DNA of 64,000 nucleotides from Gammaproteobacteria bacterium (GCA_015709615.1 CP054179.1:1-64000); one strand, 5' to 3'. Counted from the stretch's first letter, positions 46,048 to 56,589 are shown. The notes: generated from the sequence alone by a model not told the origin. Program-made: numbers and translations.

Positions 46048-48486
46048 ATGCCGACCAGACCAATAGATTCATCACATTTGCGCGTTACCATCAACCCGGA
46101 TTCGTTGGGATTTGCCAATACCTCGGAGCTGCTGCGGCAGCCGTTATCGTGGATCGGGCAGGAGCGGGCGGAAGTCGCGGTGCGTTTCGGTCTTGGCATG
46201 CAGCAACCGGATTATCATTTGTTTGTGCTGGGAGAAGTGGGTTCCGGACGTTCTTCGTTACTCCATCAAGCGATGACGGTTGCGGCGGCCGACCGGGCAG
46301 CGCCGCCGGATTTGTGTTATCTCTACAATTTCATTACCCCCGAGAAGCCGCTAGCGTTACATTTGCCCGCCGGGCGGGGGCGTTTGTTGCGACTGGCCCT
46401 GCAAGATCTGGCAAAATCGCTGCCGGGCGAGATCACGCAGTGTCTGAGCGGACAGGATTTCAAGATCAAGAGCGATCGTATCGAGAAAAAATTTAAAACC
46501 GAGACGAGTCAAGCGTACAAAAAGCTGGATAAGTTTGCGGAATCGCTGCACTTCACGATTCACCGCGAAGACGAACAAATTGTGTTCACTTTGCTGGATG
46601 ACAAAGGTGAAATTTTGACCGCGGAAAATTTATTGAAACTGCCGAAGGCGCGCCGGGTGGAAATAGAACAGGCGGAGCAGGCGCTGCGGGAGGCCATCGC
46701 GGTTTATTTCGAGGAATTTAAACGCGCGGAAAAAGAAAAAAATGCGGCGCTTACCGCACTGCAACGCCGTACCGTACAGCCGTTGTTGAATTCCGCGTTG
46801 CAGAAAATATTGGCGCTGCAGCAGAAGCCGATACAGACGGAGCGGTTAAAAACTTTTTTCGAACAAGTGGAAACGGATATTCTCGATAACCTCGCTTCGT
46901 TTGAATCGGATACTTTCGATGAAGAGAAACGGCAGGCGGAGTTGAACCGGTTGTTCTCCCGTTATCAGATCAATCTCGCGGTGGATAACGCCGATTTGCA
47001 AGGCGCGCCGGTTATCATCGAAGACAATCCGTCGACCTATGCGTTGTTTGGCAGCATCGATTACCAGTTTGAAAATGGCAAATTGAAGACCGATTTCATG
47101 CGCATTCGCGCCGGCAGCTTGTTGAAAGCGCATGGCGGTTTTCTGATGCTGCACCTGGATGATTTACTGACCGACAGCGGATTATGGGTCAAGTTGCGGC
47201 GTTTTTTGCGCAGCAAGCGGCTGCAAATCGAAGAACCCGGTTCAGCCTGGGCTTCTAATACGCCGGTTTCTCTTGAACCCGAAGCGGTTGAAGTCGATGT
47301 CAAAATCATTCTGATCGGTTCGCGCGAGGGATATTACGAGTTGCAGGAAATCGATCCTGAATTCATGCGCCGTTTCCGCGTGAAAGTGGATTTTGCCGCG
47401 AGTTTTGCTGCAAGCGCGGCAACGTATCGGGCTTCGGCCGTGTTTGTGGCGCATGCCTGCGACACGGCTAAATTGCCGCATTTTTCCGCGGCGGCAGTGG
47501 CCCGTTTGCTGGAGGAATCGCATCGCGAGGTGGAAGATCAAAAACGCCAGAGCGCAATCTTTGCCCGCACCGAGATGCTGCTGCTGGAGAGCGCCGCAAC
47601 TTGTCATGCACGCCACGGACGCATCGTGGAAGTAACTGACGTCTTGGCCGCATTGCAAGCGCGCAACTGGCGTCATAATTATCCGGATCTGCGCTTGCAG
47701 GAAGCTGTTATCGAAGGCGAAATAGCCATTGCATTGCACGGCGCGGCAGTAGGGCAGATCAATGCGCTGACGCAGATCGATTTGGGCGATTACCGCTTCG
47801 GCACACCGGTGCGGGTCACGGCACGCACGTTTGCCGGTGAGAGTGGTGTACTCAATATCGCCCGTGAGGTGGATATGTCCGGACCGATTCATGATAAGGG
47901 CATGCTGATCTTGCAAAATTACCTGACCGGCCTATTTGCGCATATGGCGCCGCTGGCGTTAAGCGCTTCGATTGTGTTTGAGCAGGAGTACACGGGTATC
48001 GAAGGGGACTCGGCTTCCTGCGCGGAATTTTACGCTTTGCTGTCGGCGCTGGCGGAGTTGCCGCTGAATCAGAGCATCGCCGTGACCGGTGCGGTGAATC
48101 AATATGGTGAGGTGCTGCCGGTCGGTGGTATTAATGACAAAATCGAAGGATACTTCAAGTTATGCGAAAAAATGGGCTTAACCGGTGAGCAAGGTGTGCT
48201 GATTCCCTATCAAAACCGCCAGCACTTGATGCTGGATCACGAAGTTATTGCGGCGGTTGAGAAAGGGTTGTTTGCCATTTATACGATGGAGCATGTGACG
48301 GAAGGATTGGAGTTACTGACCGGTTTGCCATCCGGTATCGTAGAACCGGAGCGGATGACCGGCTATTCTTCCGATACCGCTCTGGGGCATGCGCAGAAAA
48401 CATTGCTGATGTTCCGCCGTGCCTGTCAGTTGACGCAACACCCTAAAACCGAGCACCGGCGCTTGCCGTCCCGTGCGGAAAAATAA
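46048..48486 (+). CDS. Lon-like ATP-dependent protease (LonB/YcbZ type)
   Basis: About 812 residues. The N-terminal ATPase part has LGEVGSGRSSLLHQ, where the Walker A lysine is arginine, as in other AAA_32-type Lon-like proteins. A long coiled region follows, then a AAA module with DPEFMRRFRVKVDF. The C-terminal Lon protease domain carries the catalytic dyad: serine near residue 655 in GDSASCAEFYAL and lysine near 698 in GGINDKIEGYF, 43 residues apart as in Lon. The frame opens 15 codons earlier (46003); neither start has a clear ribosome-binding site. The transporter gene starts 2 bases after the stop. Confidence 0.9.
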   Translation: MPTRPIDSSHLRVTINPDSLGFANTSELLRQPLSWIGQERAEVAVRFGLGMQQPDYHLFVLGEVGSGRSSLLHQAMTVAAADRAAPPDLCYLYNFITPEKPLALHLPAGRGRLLRLALQDLAKSLPGEITQCLSGQDFKIKSDRIEKKFKTETSQAYKKLDKFAESLHFTIHREDEQIVFTLLDDKGEILTAENLLKLPKARRVEIEQAEQALREAIAVYFEEFKRAEKEKNAALTALQRRTVQPLLNSALQKILALQQKPIQTERLKTFFEQVETDILDNLASFESDTFDEEKRQAELNRLFSRYQINLAVDNADLQGAPVIIEDNPSTYALFGSIDYQFENGKLKTDFMRIRAGSLLKAHGGFLMLHLDDLLTDSGLWVKLRRFLRSKRLQIEEPGSAWASNTPVSLEPEAVEVDVKIILIGSREGYYELQEIDPEFMRRFRVKVDFAASFAASAATYRASAVFVAHACDTAKLPHFSAAAVARLLEESHREVEDQKRQSAIFARTEMLLLESAATCHARHGRIVEVTDVLAALQARNWRHNYPDLRLQEAVIEGEIAIALHGAAVGQINALTQIDLGDYRFGTPVRVTARTFAGESGVLNIAREVDMSGPIHDKGMLILQNYLTGLFAHMAPLALSASIVFEQEYTGIEGDSASCAEFYALLSALAELPLNQSIAVTGAVNQYGEVLPVGGINDKIEGYFKLCEKMGLTGEQGVLIPYQNRQHLMLDHEVIAAVEKGLFAIYTMEHVTEGLELLTGLPSGIVEPERMTGYSSDTALGHAQKTLLMFRRACQLTQHPKTEHRRLPSRAEK

Positions 48487-48488
48487 GC

Positions 48489-49643
48489 GTGAGTTTGCTT
48501 TCGGAATCCTCTCACCGGCAGCGCTACCGGGAAGTGCGCAAAGTCACCGTGATCGGATCGGTGGTGGATTTCGTATTGGGTGTCGCTAAAATCATCACGG
48601 GATGGTTCGCCAATTCACAAGCATTGATCGCCGACGGCATCCATTCGCTGTCCGATTTGCTGACCGGTTTTATCGTGTTGTACGCCGCCAAGCATTCACA
48701 CAAAAGCGCCGATGAAATTCATCCTTACGGTTACGGGCGGATTGAAACGCTGGCCACGGTCAGTCTCGGTATCGTGCTGATCAGTGTTGCGGTCGGGATT
48801 GCCTACGAGGCGGTCAAGCGGCTGAACGATCCGGCGGTGGCGCTCGACTTTACCACGATGGCGTTGTTGATCGCGTTGCTGTCGGTGATTTCCAAAGAAT
48901 GGGTTTACCGCTATACGATATCCGCCGCGCAGCGGTTGCATTCGGATTTGCTGACGGCCAGCGCCTGGCATAGCCGCTCCGATGCTTTTTCATCGATTGT
49001 GGTGTTGATCGGTATCAGCGGCGTGATGTTCGGTTATCCGTATTGGGATGCGGTGGCGGCGGTGGTAGTGGCGGCCATGATCGCCAAAATCGGTTCCGGC
49101 TTGGTGCGTTCCAGCACGCTCGAGTTGATCGATGTCGCCTTGGATCCCGACAAAGTCAGCGCGATCCGCCAGCATATACACGCGGTCACGGGCGTGCGTT
49201 CGGTGCATACGCTCAGGACACGGAAAAGCGCCGGTAGTGCTTTTGTCGATGTGCATATCCAAGTTGATCCCCGTCTCAGTGTATCGGAAGGTCATCAGAT
49301 CGGTGATAGCGTGCGGCGGCGGTTGCTGCAGCAAGTGGATGAAGTCACCGACGTGACGGTGCATATCGATCCGGAAAATGACGAAAGCGGTTCGCCATGT
49401 CATGATTTGCCTTTGCGCGAGCAGATCATCGCCGAGCTTAAACAATGCTGGCCGCAATTGCCGGTGAGCGCAGTCGAAGCGGTGACATTGCACTATTTGT
49501 CCGGTGCGATTGACGTGGAACTGGATTTGCCGGTCGAAATTCTGCAAAGCATCGATGAAGCAAAGCATCTGGTGCAGCAACTCAAGCAAGCGGTTTCCGC
49601 ATTGTCTTATATCAATACTGTGCATGTTCGATTTAAGGTCTAG
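48489..49643 (+). CDS. Cation diffusion facilitator (CDF) metal efflux transporter
   Basis: A 384-residue inner-membrane protein with the usual six hydrophobic helices. The metal-site motifs are ADGIHSLSDLLTG in helix 2 and SAWHSRSDAFSS in helix 5, giving the HxxxD/DxxxD pattern. The C-terminal cytoplasmic domain, starting at GVRSVHTLRTRKSAG, is longer than usual and includes HYLSGAIDVELDLPVEI. It would export Fe2+, Zn2+ or Mn2+ by proton antiport. It starts with GTG, 2 bases after the Lon-like gene, and is probably translationally coupled to it. Confidence 0.9.
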   Translation: MSLLSESSHRQRYREVRKVTVIGSVVDFVLGVAKIITGWFANSQALIADGIHSLSDLLTGFIVLYAAKHSHKSADEIHPYGYGRIETLATVSLGIVLISVAVGIAYEAVKRLNDPAVALDFTTMALLIALLSVISKEWVYRYTISAAQRLHSDLLTASAWHSRSDAFSSIVVLIGISGVMFGYPYWDAVAAVVVAAMIAKIGSGLVRSSTLELIDVALDPDKVSAIRQHIHAVTGVRSVHTLRTRKSAGSAFVDVHIQVDPRLSVSEGHQIGDSVRRRLLQQVDEVTDVTVHIDPENDESGSPCHDLPLREQIIAELKQCWPQLPVSAVEAVTLHYLSGAIDVELDLPVEILQSIDEAKHLVQQLKQAVSALSYINTVHVRFKV

Positions 49644-49659
49644 CCGGTTCGGGTATTGA

Positions 49660-49845
49660 TCAAGACGGAAATGCATTCGTTATTTCGGCTATGCGATCAA
49701 CATCCGATTTTTTAGTGATGTCAGCTTTAATGAGTAGTAGAAAAATATTATCCACTAAAGAATCCGGGGCATTTGATCGTTGTCCTACGCTGTATTTAGA
49801 ATGTTCCTGCAAAAATAAGGCAAGAGAAAACAATATCAGAAGCAC
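49660..49845 (-). CDS. Possible small membrane protein
   Basis: A minus-strand frame starting GTG reads as one hydrophobic helix (VLLILFSLALFLQ) followed by a polar tail ending ITKKSDVDRIAEITNAFPS. The hydrophobic run continues upstream of the GTG without an ATG, so the true start is unclear or the gene is broken. No homology is recognised. The remainder of 49644-49977 is AT-rich and featureless. Confidence 0.22.
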   Translation of the reverse strand: MLLILFSLALFLQEHSKYSVGQRSNAPDSLVDNIFLLLIKADITKKSDVDRIAEITNAFPS

Positions 49846-49977
49846 CCAAAATATAATATTAGTTGATGAAATTCATAATGAAATAATTCGAAGTTGTGAG
49901 TAGAACAGAAGTACGGTTGTCAGAGGCAGTGAAATCATATTACTTCAACAAAAAAAACAGGAAATGGGGAATAGGGA

Positions 49978-51828
49978 TTGAAACCACGCGAATCTTCAAC
50001 TAATCAGGATATCAAGGATATCAATTTGAATCCTTCCGTGATTGCACGTGAAACATTAAAGCAGCTGGCAATACTCAAAATTTCGCCGACACCGGATAAT
50101 TACCACAAACTGTACGATCAGATTGCCGGTAATCCAGAAAATCAAATTTCAGCCATCACTGCAAAATTGCTGGCCGAACTGGCAAAAGAATTTCCCCGCC
50201 ATACACCACTGTTGCTGAATTGCGCCAATAGCCTGGAGCAAGCGGTTAGCGAGAAAAGTTGGTCAAAGTACAAGGCCGCTCTGATTAAATTTATCACCAG
50301 CGAAATCGAAGCCGCGGAAATCCCGCTTATACCCGTTCAAATAAAAACCAAGACTGCAATTCCTTGGGGCGAAACGATCGGAAAGCTATTTCGTGAGTTG
50401 GAAGACAACCAAGCCGCAAGTGTGATGGAAACAAAACGGGAAAGTTTCCGGCAAGTATTGAACGGGTTCGCCAACGACTCCGAGCAGCTGCATGATCAGC
50501 TATCCGCTCTGATCGATTCGTGGAAAGCCGCAGCTGCAAAGGTGCAAGAGCAGGCTGCTGATGCGGTTAAAACGTCATTGCCGGTTGCAAGGCAAGAATC
50601 CATGCATGACGGTTATACCGCTCAGCTCCTGGATTTAGTAGCGCAGATGCTGGAAAACGTGATTGCCAATCAAATTAATAATGGAATTCAGGCGCAAGAA
50701 GCGCGATCGTTGGCGCAGCAGGTGCGGGAAATCAACGATAAGCCGAAAATGGAGCGATTTATTGTGCATTTTCAGCATTTCTGCGCGCGATTGAAATTAT
50801 CGCACCAAGACGACTCCAAATTGCAACAAGGTTTATTGAAGTTATTGAACTTGTTGATGGATAGTACCTGTGAACTGTTATCGGAAGATCAGTGGATTAA
50901 GAATCAGTTCACCCGGCTGCGAGAAACCCTGGCTCGGCCTTTGAATATGCAAATCGTCACCCGGGCGGAACAATATCTGGAAGAAATCGTGCGGCACCAG
51001 GAAGTAATAAAGAATAGTCTAAGTAAAGCCAGAGTCACGATGCGGCAAATGGTCACTTCGCTGATCTCCAATCTGGGAGAATTATCGGATGCGACTGGCG
51101 AATATCAGCAGAAACTGGACGGTTACGCAAAAAGAATTAATGCAATTGAGGTCGATGATATCGACGGCATCAATCAGTTGCTTGCCGAAATCATGCAGGA
51201 AACCAAAAAAGTACAGACGAGTGTATTGAATTACCGTAATGATTTGATCGCTGCGCGCGCAGAAGCTGAAGTAGCGCAAAGTCAAATCATGCAGCTTGAA
51301 ACCCAATTGCAGGAAATGGGTGAGAAAGTGCATGAAGATCACCTGACCGGCATACTGAACCGGCGCGGGTTCGATAACGCCTATCAGCGTGAAGCTTCGT
51401 ACGCAGCGCGCAACCGGACGCCGTTATGTTTTGCGTTGCTGGACATCGATAATTTCAAGCAATTAAACGACACGCATGGTCACCATGTGGGTGATAATGC
51501 GTTGTGTCATTTGGTCGCTGCTGTTAAGGAAACGGTGCGGATGGAAGATATCGTGTCGCGTTACGGCGGTGAGGAATTCGCGATTTTGCTGCCCAACACC
51601 ACGCTGGAGGAAGCCACTCGAGCCATATCCAGAATACGCCGCTACATGACCAAGAAGTTTTTTCTGCATGACAATAACCGGTTATTGATTACGTTCAGTG
51701 GGGGCGTAGCGCAATTTCATCCGGGAGAATCACAAGAAGATCTTTTCAAACGCGCCGATGCGGCATTGTACAGCGCCAAGAAAAACGGCAAGAATCAGAT
51801 TGTTGTCGCGGATAGAAAAAATGATTGA
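49978..51828 (+). CDS. Diguanylate cyclase (GGDEF)
   Basis: A 616-residue cytosolic protein synthesising c-di-GMP. The C-terminal GGDEF domain has the active site RYGGEEFAILLP. An RxxD inhibitory site (RMED) lies exactly five residues before it, so product feedback is expected. DHLTGILNRRGFDNAY marks the domain start near residue 455. The N-terminal ~450 residues are helical and coiled-coil-rich with no recognised sensor domain and no membrane helix. The start is TTG with GGGGAATAGGG upstream. It is transcribed alone. Confidence 0.9.
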   Translation: MKPRESSTNQDIKDINLNPSVIARETLKQLAILKISPTPDNYHKLYDQIAGNPENQISAITAKLLAELAKEFPRHTPLLLNCANSLEQAVSEKSWSKYKAALIKFITSEIEAAEIPLIPVQIKTKTAIPWGETIGKLFRELEDNQAASVMETKRESFRQVLNGFANDSEQLHDQLSALIDSWKAAAAKVQEQAADAVKTSLPVARQESMHDGYTAQLLDLVAQMLENVIANQINNGIQAQEARSLAQQVREINDKPKMERFIVHFQHFCARLKLSHQDDSKLQQGLLKLLNLLMDSTCELLSEDQWIKNQFTRLRETLARPLNMQIVTRAEQYLEEIVRHQEVIKNSLSKARVTMRQMVTSLISNLGELSDATGEYQQKLDGYAKRINAIEVDDIDGINQLLAEIMQETKKVQTSVLNYRNDLIAARAEAEVAQSQIMQLETQLQEMGEKVHEDHLTGILNRRGFDNAYQREASYAARNRTPLCFALLDIDNFKQLNDTHGHHVGDNALCHLVAAVKETVRMEDIVSRYGGEEFAILLPNTTLEEATRAISRIRRYMTKKFFLHDNNRLLITFSGGVAQFHPGESQEDLFKRADAALYSAKKNGKNQIVVADRKND

Positions 51829-52067
51829 GTGCCGCTTGCGCTGTAAATGCTCGTATTGCCACCGGATTTTTTCCATGGCTTACTCGCAAGCCTCGATTGC
51901 CACCTGGTATGGCTCGCCTTCAGAAAGCATAAAAAACGGATAAATGCACGGTTGTCCGGTCGTATGCGTACTGCCCGAGGTTGATATATGGGATACAACG
52001 CTTGTCTGTTCGTCAGTCTTGACTGATATAATCCGAATCTTTCCATCACCGGATAACGATAAAAGCC

Positions 52068-52667
52068 ATGCCGACTCAATCAGAATTTTCAATCCGCAAG
52101 TTTCAGTTTGCACTTTTGATTGCGGTGTTATCTGCTTTTATTGCATTTGGTTTGCTGTACCGCACCAGTTCGCAGGGGGATTTGTCCGAGACGTACCCCA
52201 AAGGTTTTCGTGGCGGCGCTTGCACGATAGAATCGGAAATGCTCATTATCGGTTACTCCGGTTATTATCTGCCGGAAGATTACCAATCGCCGGATGATCT
52301 CCGATCGCCGCATGTACCGGTGCAGTGCGGCAAAATTCCCGAGCCGGCATCGCTCAATATTTCGATTGATCTGCTATATCCCGAGTCGGCACGCGATTTT
52401 TCATTGGCGCTGCGCTTGGTAAAGCTTGAAGCCGATGAAAAAGAAAATCAGCGGGAACAGCCGATCATGTCGGTACCCGCGCGGCAACATCCGTCGGGTG
52501 TGATTACAGTGGCATTTAAACTGAGCGAGCTGGGACACTATGTTTTGTACCTGGAAGGAAAAAATACCGAGGATGCCGATCTGCAAGTGAAAATTCCGAT
52601 GCAGGTGGGGTTGGATTGGAAAAATCATCTTCGAAACGCGCTGTCGCCATTGCTGAAAAAAGACTGA
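52068..52667 (+). CDS. Membrane-anchored exported protein of unknown function
   Basis: A 199-residue protein. A basic N-terminus and one helix (FALLIAVLSAFIAFGLLY) anchor it, and the rest is predicted outside the cytoplasm. A CTIESEM segment and a second cysteine (VQCGKIPEP) could form a disulfide; the remainder is beta-rich (FSLALRLVKL, VAFKLSELGHYVLYLEGK). I recognise no family. It stands between the cyclase and a motility-type gene without clear operon linkage. Confidence 0.65.
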   Translation: MPTQSEFSIRKFQFALLIAVLSAFIAFGLLYRTSSQGDLSETYPKGFRGGACTIESEMLIIGYSGYYLPEDYQSPDDLRSPHVPVQCGKIPEPASLNISIDLLYPESARDFSLALRLVKLEADEKENQREQPIMSVPARQHPSGVITVAFKLSELGHYVLYLEGKNTEDADLQVKIPMQVGLDWKNHLRNALSPLLKKD

Positions 52668-52804
52668 TGGCTTACTGACGTTTCGATGCGTTGCGTCGGT
52701 TTTGATCTTATGCGGATAGATCGAATCGAGTGCCTGCGTTGCATGCGCCTAAAATATCCTATTGGTGTGCCGCTAATGGTTTAAAACATGGGAAGGAGAA
52801 TTTT

Positions 52805-53008
52805 ATGGATGTCAATGGAATAACAGGAGTGGCAACCGCGATGGCCGAGTTCAGTACAAATCAGGCTGCCGGAATAGCGGTGCTGAAAAAAGCAATGGAT
52901 CTGAACGCCGCGGGTGCATTGGCCTTGATCGAGGCGCTGCCCGATGCCAGTCAATCCGCAGCCAATTTGCCGCCACATTTGGGGCAGAATATCAATACCG
53001 CAGCCTAG
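52805..53008 (+). CDS. YjfB-like putative motility protein
   Basis: A 67-residue protein, MDVNGITGVATAMAEF then QAAGIAVLKKAMDLNAAGAL, matching the small YjfB family annotated as putative motility proteins. GGAAGGAG lies 8 bases before the ATG. The frame extends upstream, but this start has the ribosome-binding site. It is followed by a terminator. Function is unproven. Confidence 0.75.
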   Translation: MDVNGITGVATAMAEFSTNQAAGIAVLKKAMDLNAAGALALIEALPDASQSAANLPPHLGQNINTAA

Positions 53009-53032
53009 CCGGGTAATTTCTTGCGGGCTCTT

Positions 53033-53063
53033 ACAGCGCTGCTTCGTTGGCGCTGTTTTATTA
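53033..53063 (+). terminator. Terminator after the YjfB-like gene
   Basis: ACAGCGC (53033-53039) pairs perfectly with GCGCTGT (53050-53056) around a 10-base loop, followed by TTTTATT. Confidence 0.75.
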
Positions 53064-53202
53064 TGGGTGGCCGGTTTTTTGTAAAGACTGCACGGCTATC
53101 GCTATTCCCAAAATACTTCCAAAATGATATTTTTATTTCGCTACAATCATCTCGTAGTATTTTTCTTTCATTCCGCAACCGGTTTTAATCGTAAGGTTTT
53201 TG

Positions 53203-54720
53203 ATGAATTACAGACCCCATTTCAATCTCGCCGCTTTTGATTCGCTCGAATCGCAGCAGAAGCGTTTAGCATTACTCGGCAAAACGGCGCAGATCGGGGA
53301 ATGGTCGTATGTCTGCGCAACGAATTTTACCGTGTGGTCCGATTATCTCTATGATTTTTATGAAGTGGATAAGCATTTTGAATGTTCGGATCTGCTTCAA
53401 AACACGCATTTCTACCAAGACCCCGAGAAAGAGAAAATGCAAGCCCTGATTGCGCAGGTCACGACTACGAAAACGGAACACAGCGACGATTTTATGATTG
53501 TTATGAGCGACGGCAGGATCAAATGGCATACGACCACGATACACCCGGTGCTGGATGCGCGTGGAAATCTCACCGGTTTGTATGGCATCTTGCAAAATAT
53601 TACCGCCAGAAAGCAAAGCGAGCTGGAATTGCAACGCATGGCCTATGTAGCGGAGAAGACAAACGGTATTGTCATGATCACCGATCCCGACAAGAAAATC
53701 ATCTGGATCAATCACAGTTTTGAAAAAATCCTGGGATACCGGACGGAAGAAGTCATCGGACTTGATCCGGCGGCTTTTCTGCAAGGCCCGGAAACCTCGC
53801 TTGAAACGATTCGTGAGATTGCCCGTTCGCTGCGCAGCAGCGGCACATTTTCCGGAGAAATCCTGAATTACACCAAAAGCGATGAGAAAATATGGCTTTA
53901 TCTCAATATTGCCGCGGTATATGACGACGCCGGGAAATTGATCAATTATGTTGCGGTCGAGAATGACATCACATTGATAAAAATGGCGGAACACCGGTTG
54001 CAAAAAGCCATTGAAAAAGAACGTGAGCTGAATCGTTTTAAAACCCAATTCGTTAATTTGGCTTCGCATCAGTTCCGCACGCCGCTCGCCACCATTCGAT
54101 CCAGTATCGATTTGCTCGATCTCAAAATGGAATCGGCCGATGTAAGTCCTTCCTTTGTTGATCTGTTCCGGCGGCATAAAGCGATCATGACGGAAGAAAC
54201 CGTACGCATGACGGAGTTGATGGAAAATATTCTCGATATCGGCCGAATCGATGAAGGGAAAATCGAATTATCCAAGAAACAATGCTCATTCAAGCAATTC
54301 ATGGATAGTTTTGTCGAATCCAATCGGGAGCCGGCCGGTCAACAACGTAAACTGGCGTACCGATTTGACGCACCGGATCGCATCATCGGCATCGACGAGA
54401 TTTTGATGCGAAATGTTTTGCGCAATATCGTGTCCAATGCCTTCAAGTACTCAGAGGGTAAGCAGGCGCCGGAACTGACAGTCACTTTCCGTGGTGATGC
54501 TTACTTCATTGCAGTTAAAGATTACGGTATCGGTATTCCGGAAAAGGATCAGCAATTCTTGTTTCAGTCGTTTTTCCGGGCATCCAATGCCAAGGTGTTT
54601 CCCGGCAGCGGATTAGGGTTGATGATTGCCAGGAAACTGATCATGCTGCACGGTGGCGATATCGAGTGTCAAAGTGCGATTGGGGATGGTTGTTTGATTA
54701 CGATTCAATTATTGATATAA
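53203..54720 (+). CDS. PAS-domain sensor histidine kinase
   Basis: A 505-residue soluble kinase. Two PAS domains (about residues 25-140 and 145-265; the second has IVMITDPDKKIIWINHSFEK) precede HisKA with the phospho-histidine in NLASHQFRTPLA. HATPase motifs are VSNAFKYS, DYGIGIPEKD and GSGLGLMIA. No membrane helix is present, so it senses a cytosolic signal. The ATG at 53203 follows an in-frame TTG. The regulator at 54729 starts 8 bases downstream, forming a cognate pair. Confidence 0.92.
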   Translation: MNYRPHFNLAAFDSLESQQKRLALLGKTAQIGEWSYVCATNFTVWSDYLYDFYEVDKHFECSDLLQNTHFYQDPEKEKMQALIAQVTTTKTEHSDDFMIVMSDGRIKWHTTTIHPVLDARGNLTGLYGILQNITARKQSELELQRMAYVAEKTNGIVMITDPDKKIIWINHSFEKILGYRTEEVIGLDPAAFLQGPETSLETIREIARSLRSSGTFSGEILNYTKSDEKIWLYLNIAAVYDDAGKLINYVAVENDITLIKMAEHRLQKAIEKERELNRFKTQFVNLASHQFRTPLATIRSSIDLLDLKMESADVSPSFVDLFRRHKAIMTEETVRMTELMENILDIGRIDEGKIELSKKQCSFKQFMDSFVESNREPAGQQRKLAYRFDAPDRIIGIDEILMRNVLRNIVSNAFKYSEGKQAPELTVTFRGDAYFIAVKDYGIGIPEKDQQFLFQSFFRASNAKVFPGSGLGLMIARKLIMLHGGDIECQSAIGDGCLITIQLLI

Positions 54721-54728
54721 CAAGTGTA

Positions 54729-55406
54729 ATGAATCCGCCATTGATTCTTATCATCGAAGACGAGCAAGCGTTACGCGTCAATATTGCCGACATCGTCGCG
54801 CATTATGGATTCTCCGTCATCAGCGCGCCAAGCGGCGAAGAAGGTGTGAACATAGCGCTCGAACGTAAGCCGGACATCATCATTTGCGACATTATGCTGC
54901 CGGGTATCGATGGCTACGATGTTCTCTCGCATTTGAAACAATCTCTCCAGCTGGTGAACACAGCTTTCATTTTTCTCACGGCGAAATCGACCCGCGCCGA
55001 TACTCGCCTGGGAATGGATATGGGGGCCGATGATTATTTGACCAAACCGTTTTCCAAGGAAGAGTTACTGAATAGCATCCATGCGCGCATTGAAAAATTA
55101 ACAAAGATACGCCAAAACCAAGTGCATAAAGATGAATCGATCGAAGCCGCACTTGAAAAAATGACATGTCTCACCAAAGCGGAGCGCAAAGTATTTCATA
55201 AAATATCGGAAGGATTAACGACCCCGCAAATAGCCGAGAAGCTATTCCTCAGCCAAAAAACGATTGAAAATCATCGCGTCAATATTTCCCGCAAGCTCAA
55301 TTTAAGCGGTCCCAATAGTCTGATCAGTTTTGCGCTGCGTTTGCGGGCGCAAAATACGGATGATCATTTTCTCGATAACCTGCCTTATATTTCATCGCAT
55401 TCATAA
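54729..55406 (+). CDS. LuxR/NarL-family response regulator
   Basis: A 225-residue regulator. The receiver has IIEDEQ, phospho-aspartate in IIICDIMLPGIDG and the lysine in DYLTKPFSKEE. A C-terminal LuxR helix-turn-helix reads GLTTPQIAEKLFLSQKTIEN. The ATG at 54729 places it directly after the kinase stop; the frame upstream lies within the kinase. The nearest downstream gene is amoC, but 250 bases separate them, so control of amoC is only a guess. Confidence 0.92.
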   Translation: MNPPLILIIEDEQALRVNIADIVAHYGFSVISAPSGEEGVNIALERKPDIIICDIMLPGIDGYDVLSHLKQSLQLVNTAFIFLTAKSTRADTRLGMDMGADDYLTKPFSKEELLNSIHARIEKLTKIRQNQVHKDESIEAALEKMTCLTKAERKVFHKISEGLTTPQIAEKLFLSQKTIENHRVNISRKLNLSGPNSLISFALRLRAQNTDDHFLDNLPYISSHS

Positions 55407-55656
55407 CGCAAGTTAGCGTTACGCGACAGCCGGTAATATGTGCTTTTAATTGCCCGGTCTTGTTACAGCTTTCTTGCGTAGATGAAATTTATCTTAACCC
55501 CTTTAAAATGAGGGGATCCATTCATTGTAAAAACGTGGCATTGCGCTAATCTTAAGTGCGTAGAAAGGGTTTGGTTTTTTAATCACGGCAATTTGTTGAT
55601 TGTAAAACTATTACCTGTTCGCGCAATAATGATTGATTTTATAAATGGAGGATATG

Positions 55657-56466
55657 ATGGCAACAACTTATGGCACTACGAGTAGTGCATCAAGTGCTGA
55701 CTATGATATGTCGCTGTGGTATGACTCGAAATACTACAAACTGGGCATGTTGACCATGCTACTGGTTGCGATATTCTGGATCTGGTACCAAAGAACCTTT
55801 GCTTATTCACATGGCATGGACTCGATGGAACCGGAATTTGACAAGGTATGGATGGGACTGTGGCGCGTTCACATGACCCTGATGCCGCTGTTTGCGTTGG
55901 TAACCTGGGGCTGGATACTGAAGACCCGTGACACCAAGGAACAACTGGACAATCTCGATCCGAAACTGGAAGTGAAACGCTACTTCTACTGGATGATGTG
56001 GCTGGGTGTGTATCTGTTTGGTGTTTACTGGGGCGGCAGCTTCTTCACCGAGCAAGACGCATCTTGGCACCAAGTGATCATTCGTGACACCAGTTTCACG
56101 CCAAGCCACGTGGTAGTGTTCTACGGCTCATTCCCGATGTACATCGTATGTGGCGTAGCTTCATACCTGTATGCGATGACCCGTTTGCCACTGTACAGCC
56201 GCGGCACATCGTTTCCGCTGGTTATGGCGATTGCCGGCCCGCTGATGATTCTGCCGAACGTTGGTTTGAACGAATGGGGTCACGCATTCTGGTTCATGGA
56301 AGAACTGTTTAGCGCGCCACTGCACTGGGGCTTTGTAATTCTGGGCTGGGCCGGTTTATTCTCGGGCGGTATTGCAGCACAAATCATCACCCGTTACTCG
56401 AACCTGACCGACGTGATCTGGAATGGTCAAAGTAAAGAAATTCTGAACAACCGGATAGTTCCTTGA
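55657..56466 (+). CDS. amoC: Ammonia monooxygenase subunit C, stand-alone copy
   Basis: A 269-residue membrane subunit of the copper-dependent ammonia monooxygenase, which oxidises ammonia to hydroxylamine. The start [20 protein letters not shown] and the next helix resemble Nitrosomonas AmoC, favouring the ATG at 55657, with GGAGG 5 bases upstream, over upstream ATGs. About six hydrophobic helices are present. The conserved copper-site-region residues (D, H and H of the AmoC/PmoC type) probably fall in [12 protein letters not shown] and neighbouring helices. No amoA or amoB is adjacent, as for the extra amoC of N. europaea, which has been linked to stress recovery. Confidence 0.95.
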   Translation: MATTYGTTSSASSADYDMSLWYDSKYYKLGMLTMLLVAIFWIWYQRTFAYSHGMDSMEPEFDKVWMGLWRVHMTLMPLFALVTWGWILKTRDTKEQLDNLDPKLEVKRYFYWMMWLGVYLFGVYWGGSFFTEQDASWHQVIIRDTSFTPSHVVVFYGSFPMYIVCGVASYLYAMTRLPLYSRGTSFPLVMAIAGPLMILPNVGLNEWGHAFWFMEELFSAPLHWGFVILGWAGLFSGGIAAQIITRYSNLTDVIWNGQSKEILNNRIVP

Positions 56467-56499
56467 TCCAACCTGAGTACTAGGTAGTTAGTGCAACCT

Positions 56500-56533
56500 C
56501 TCCCGCGGCTCTGCCGAGAGCAGACTGCGGGAG
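56500..56533 (+). other. Stem-loop between amoC and the AmoD-like gene
   Basis: CTCCCGC (56500-56506) pairs perfectly with GCGGGAG (56527-56533), with a further inner CTCT/AGAG pairing. No T run follows, so it is more likely an mRNA-processing or stability element than a complete terminator. Confidence 0.5.
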
Positions 56534-56589
56534 TAAAAACCAAACTGTATTCCACAACCAGTATGGATCAAAAAGTAAAGGAGATTTGT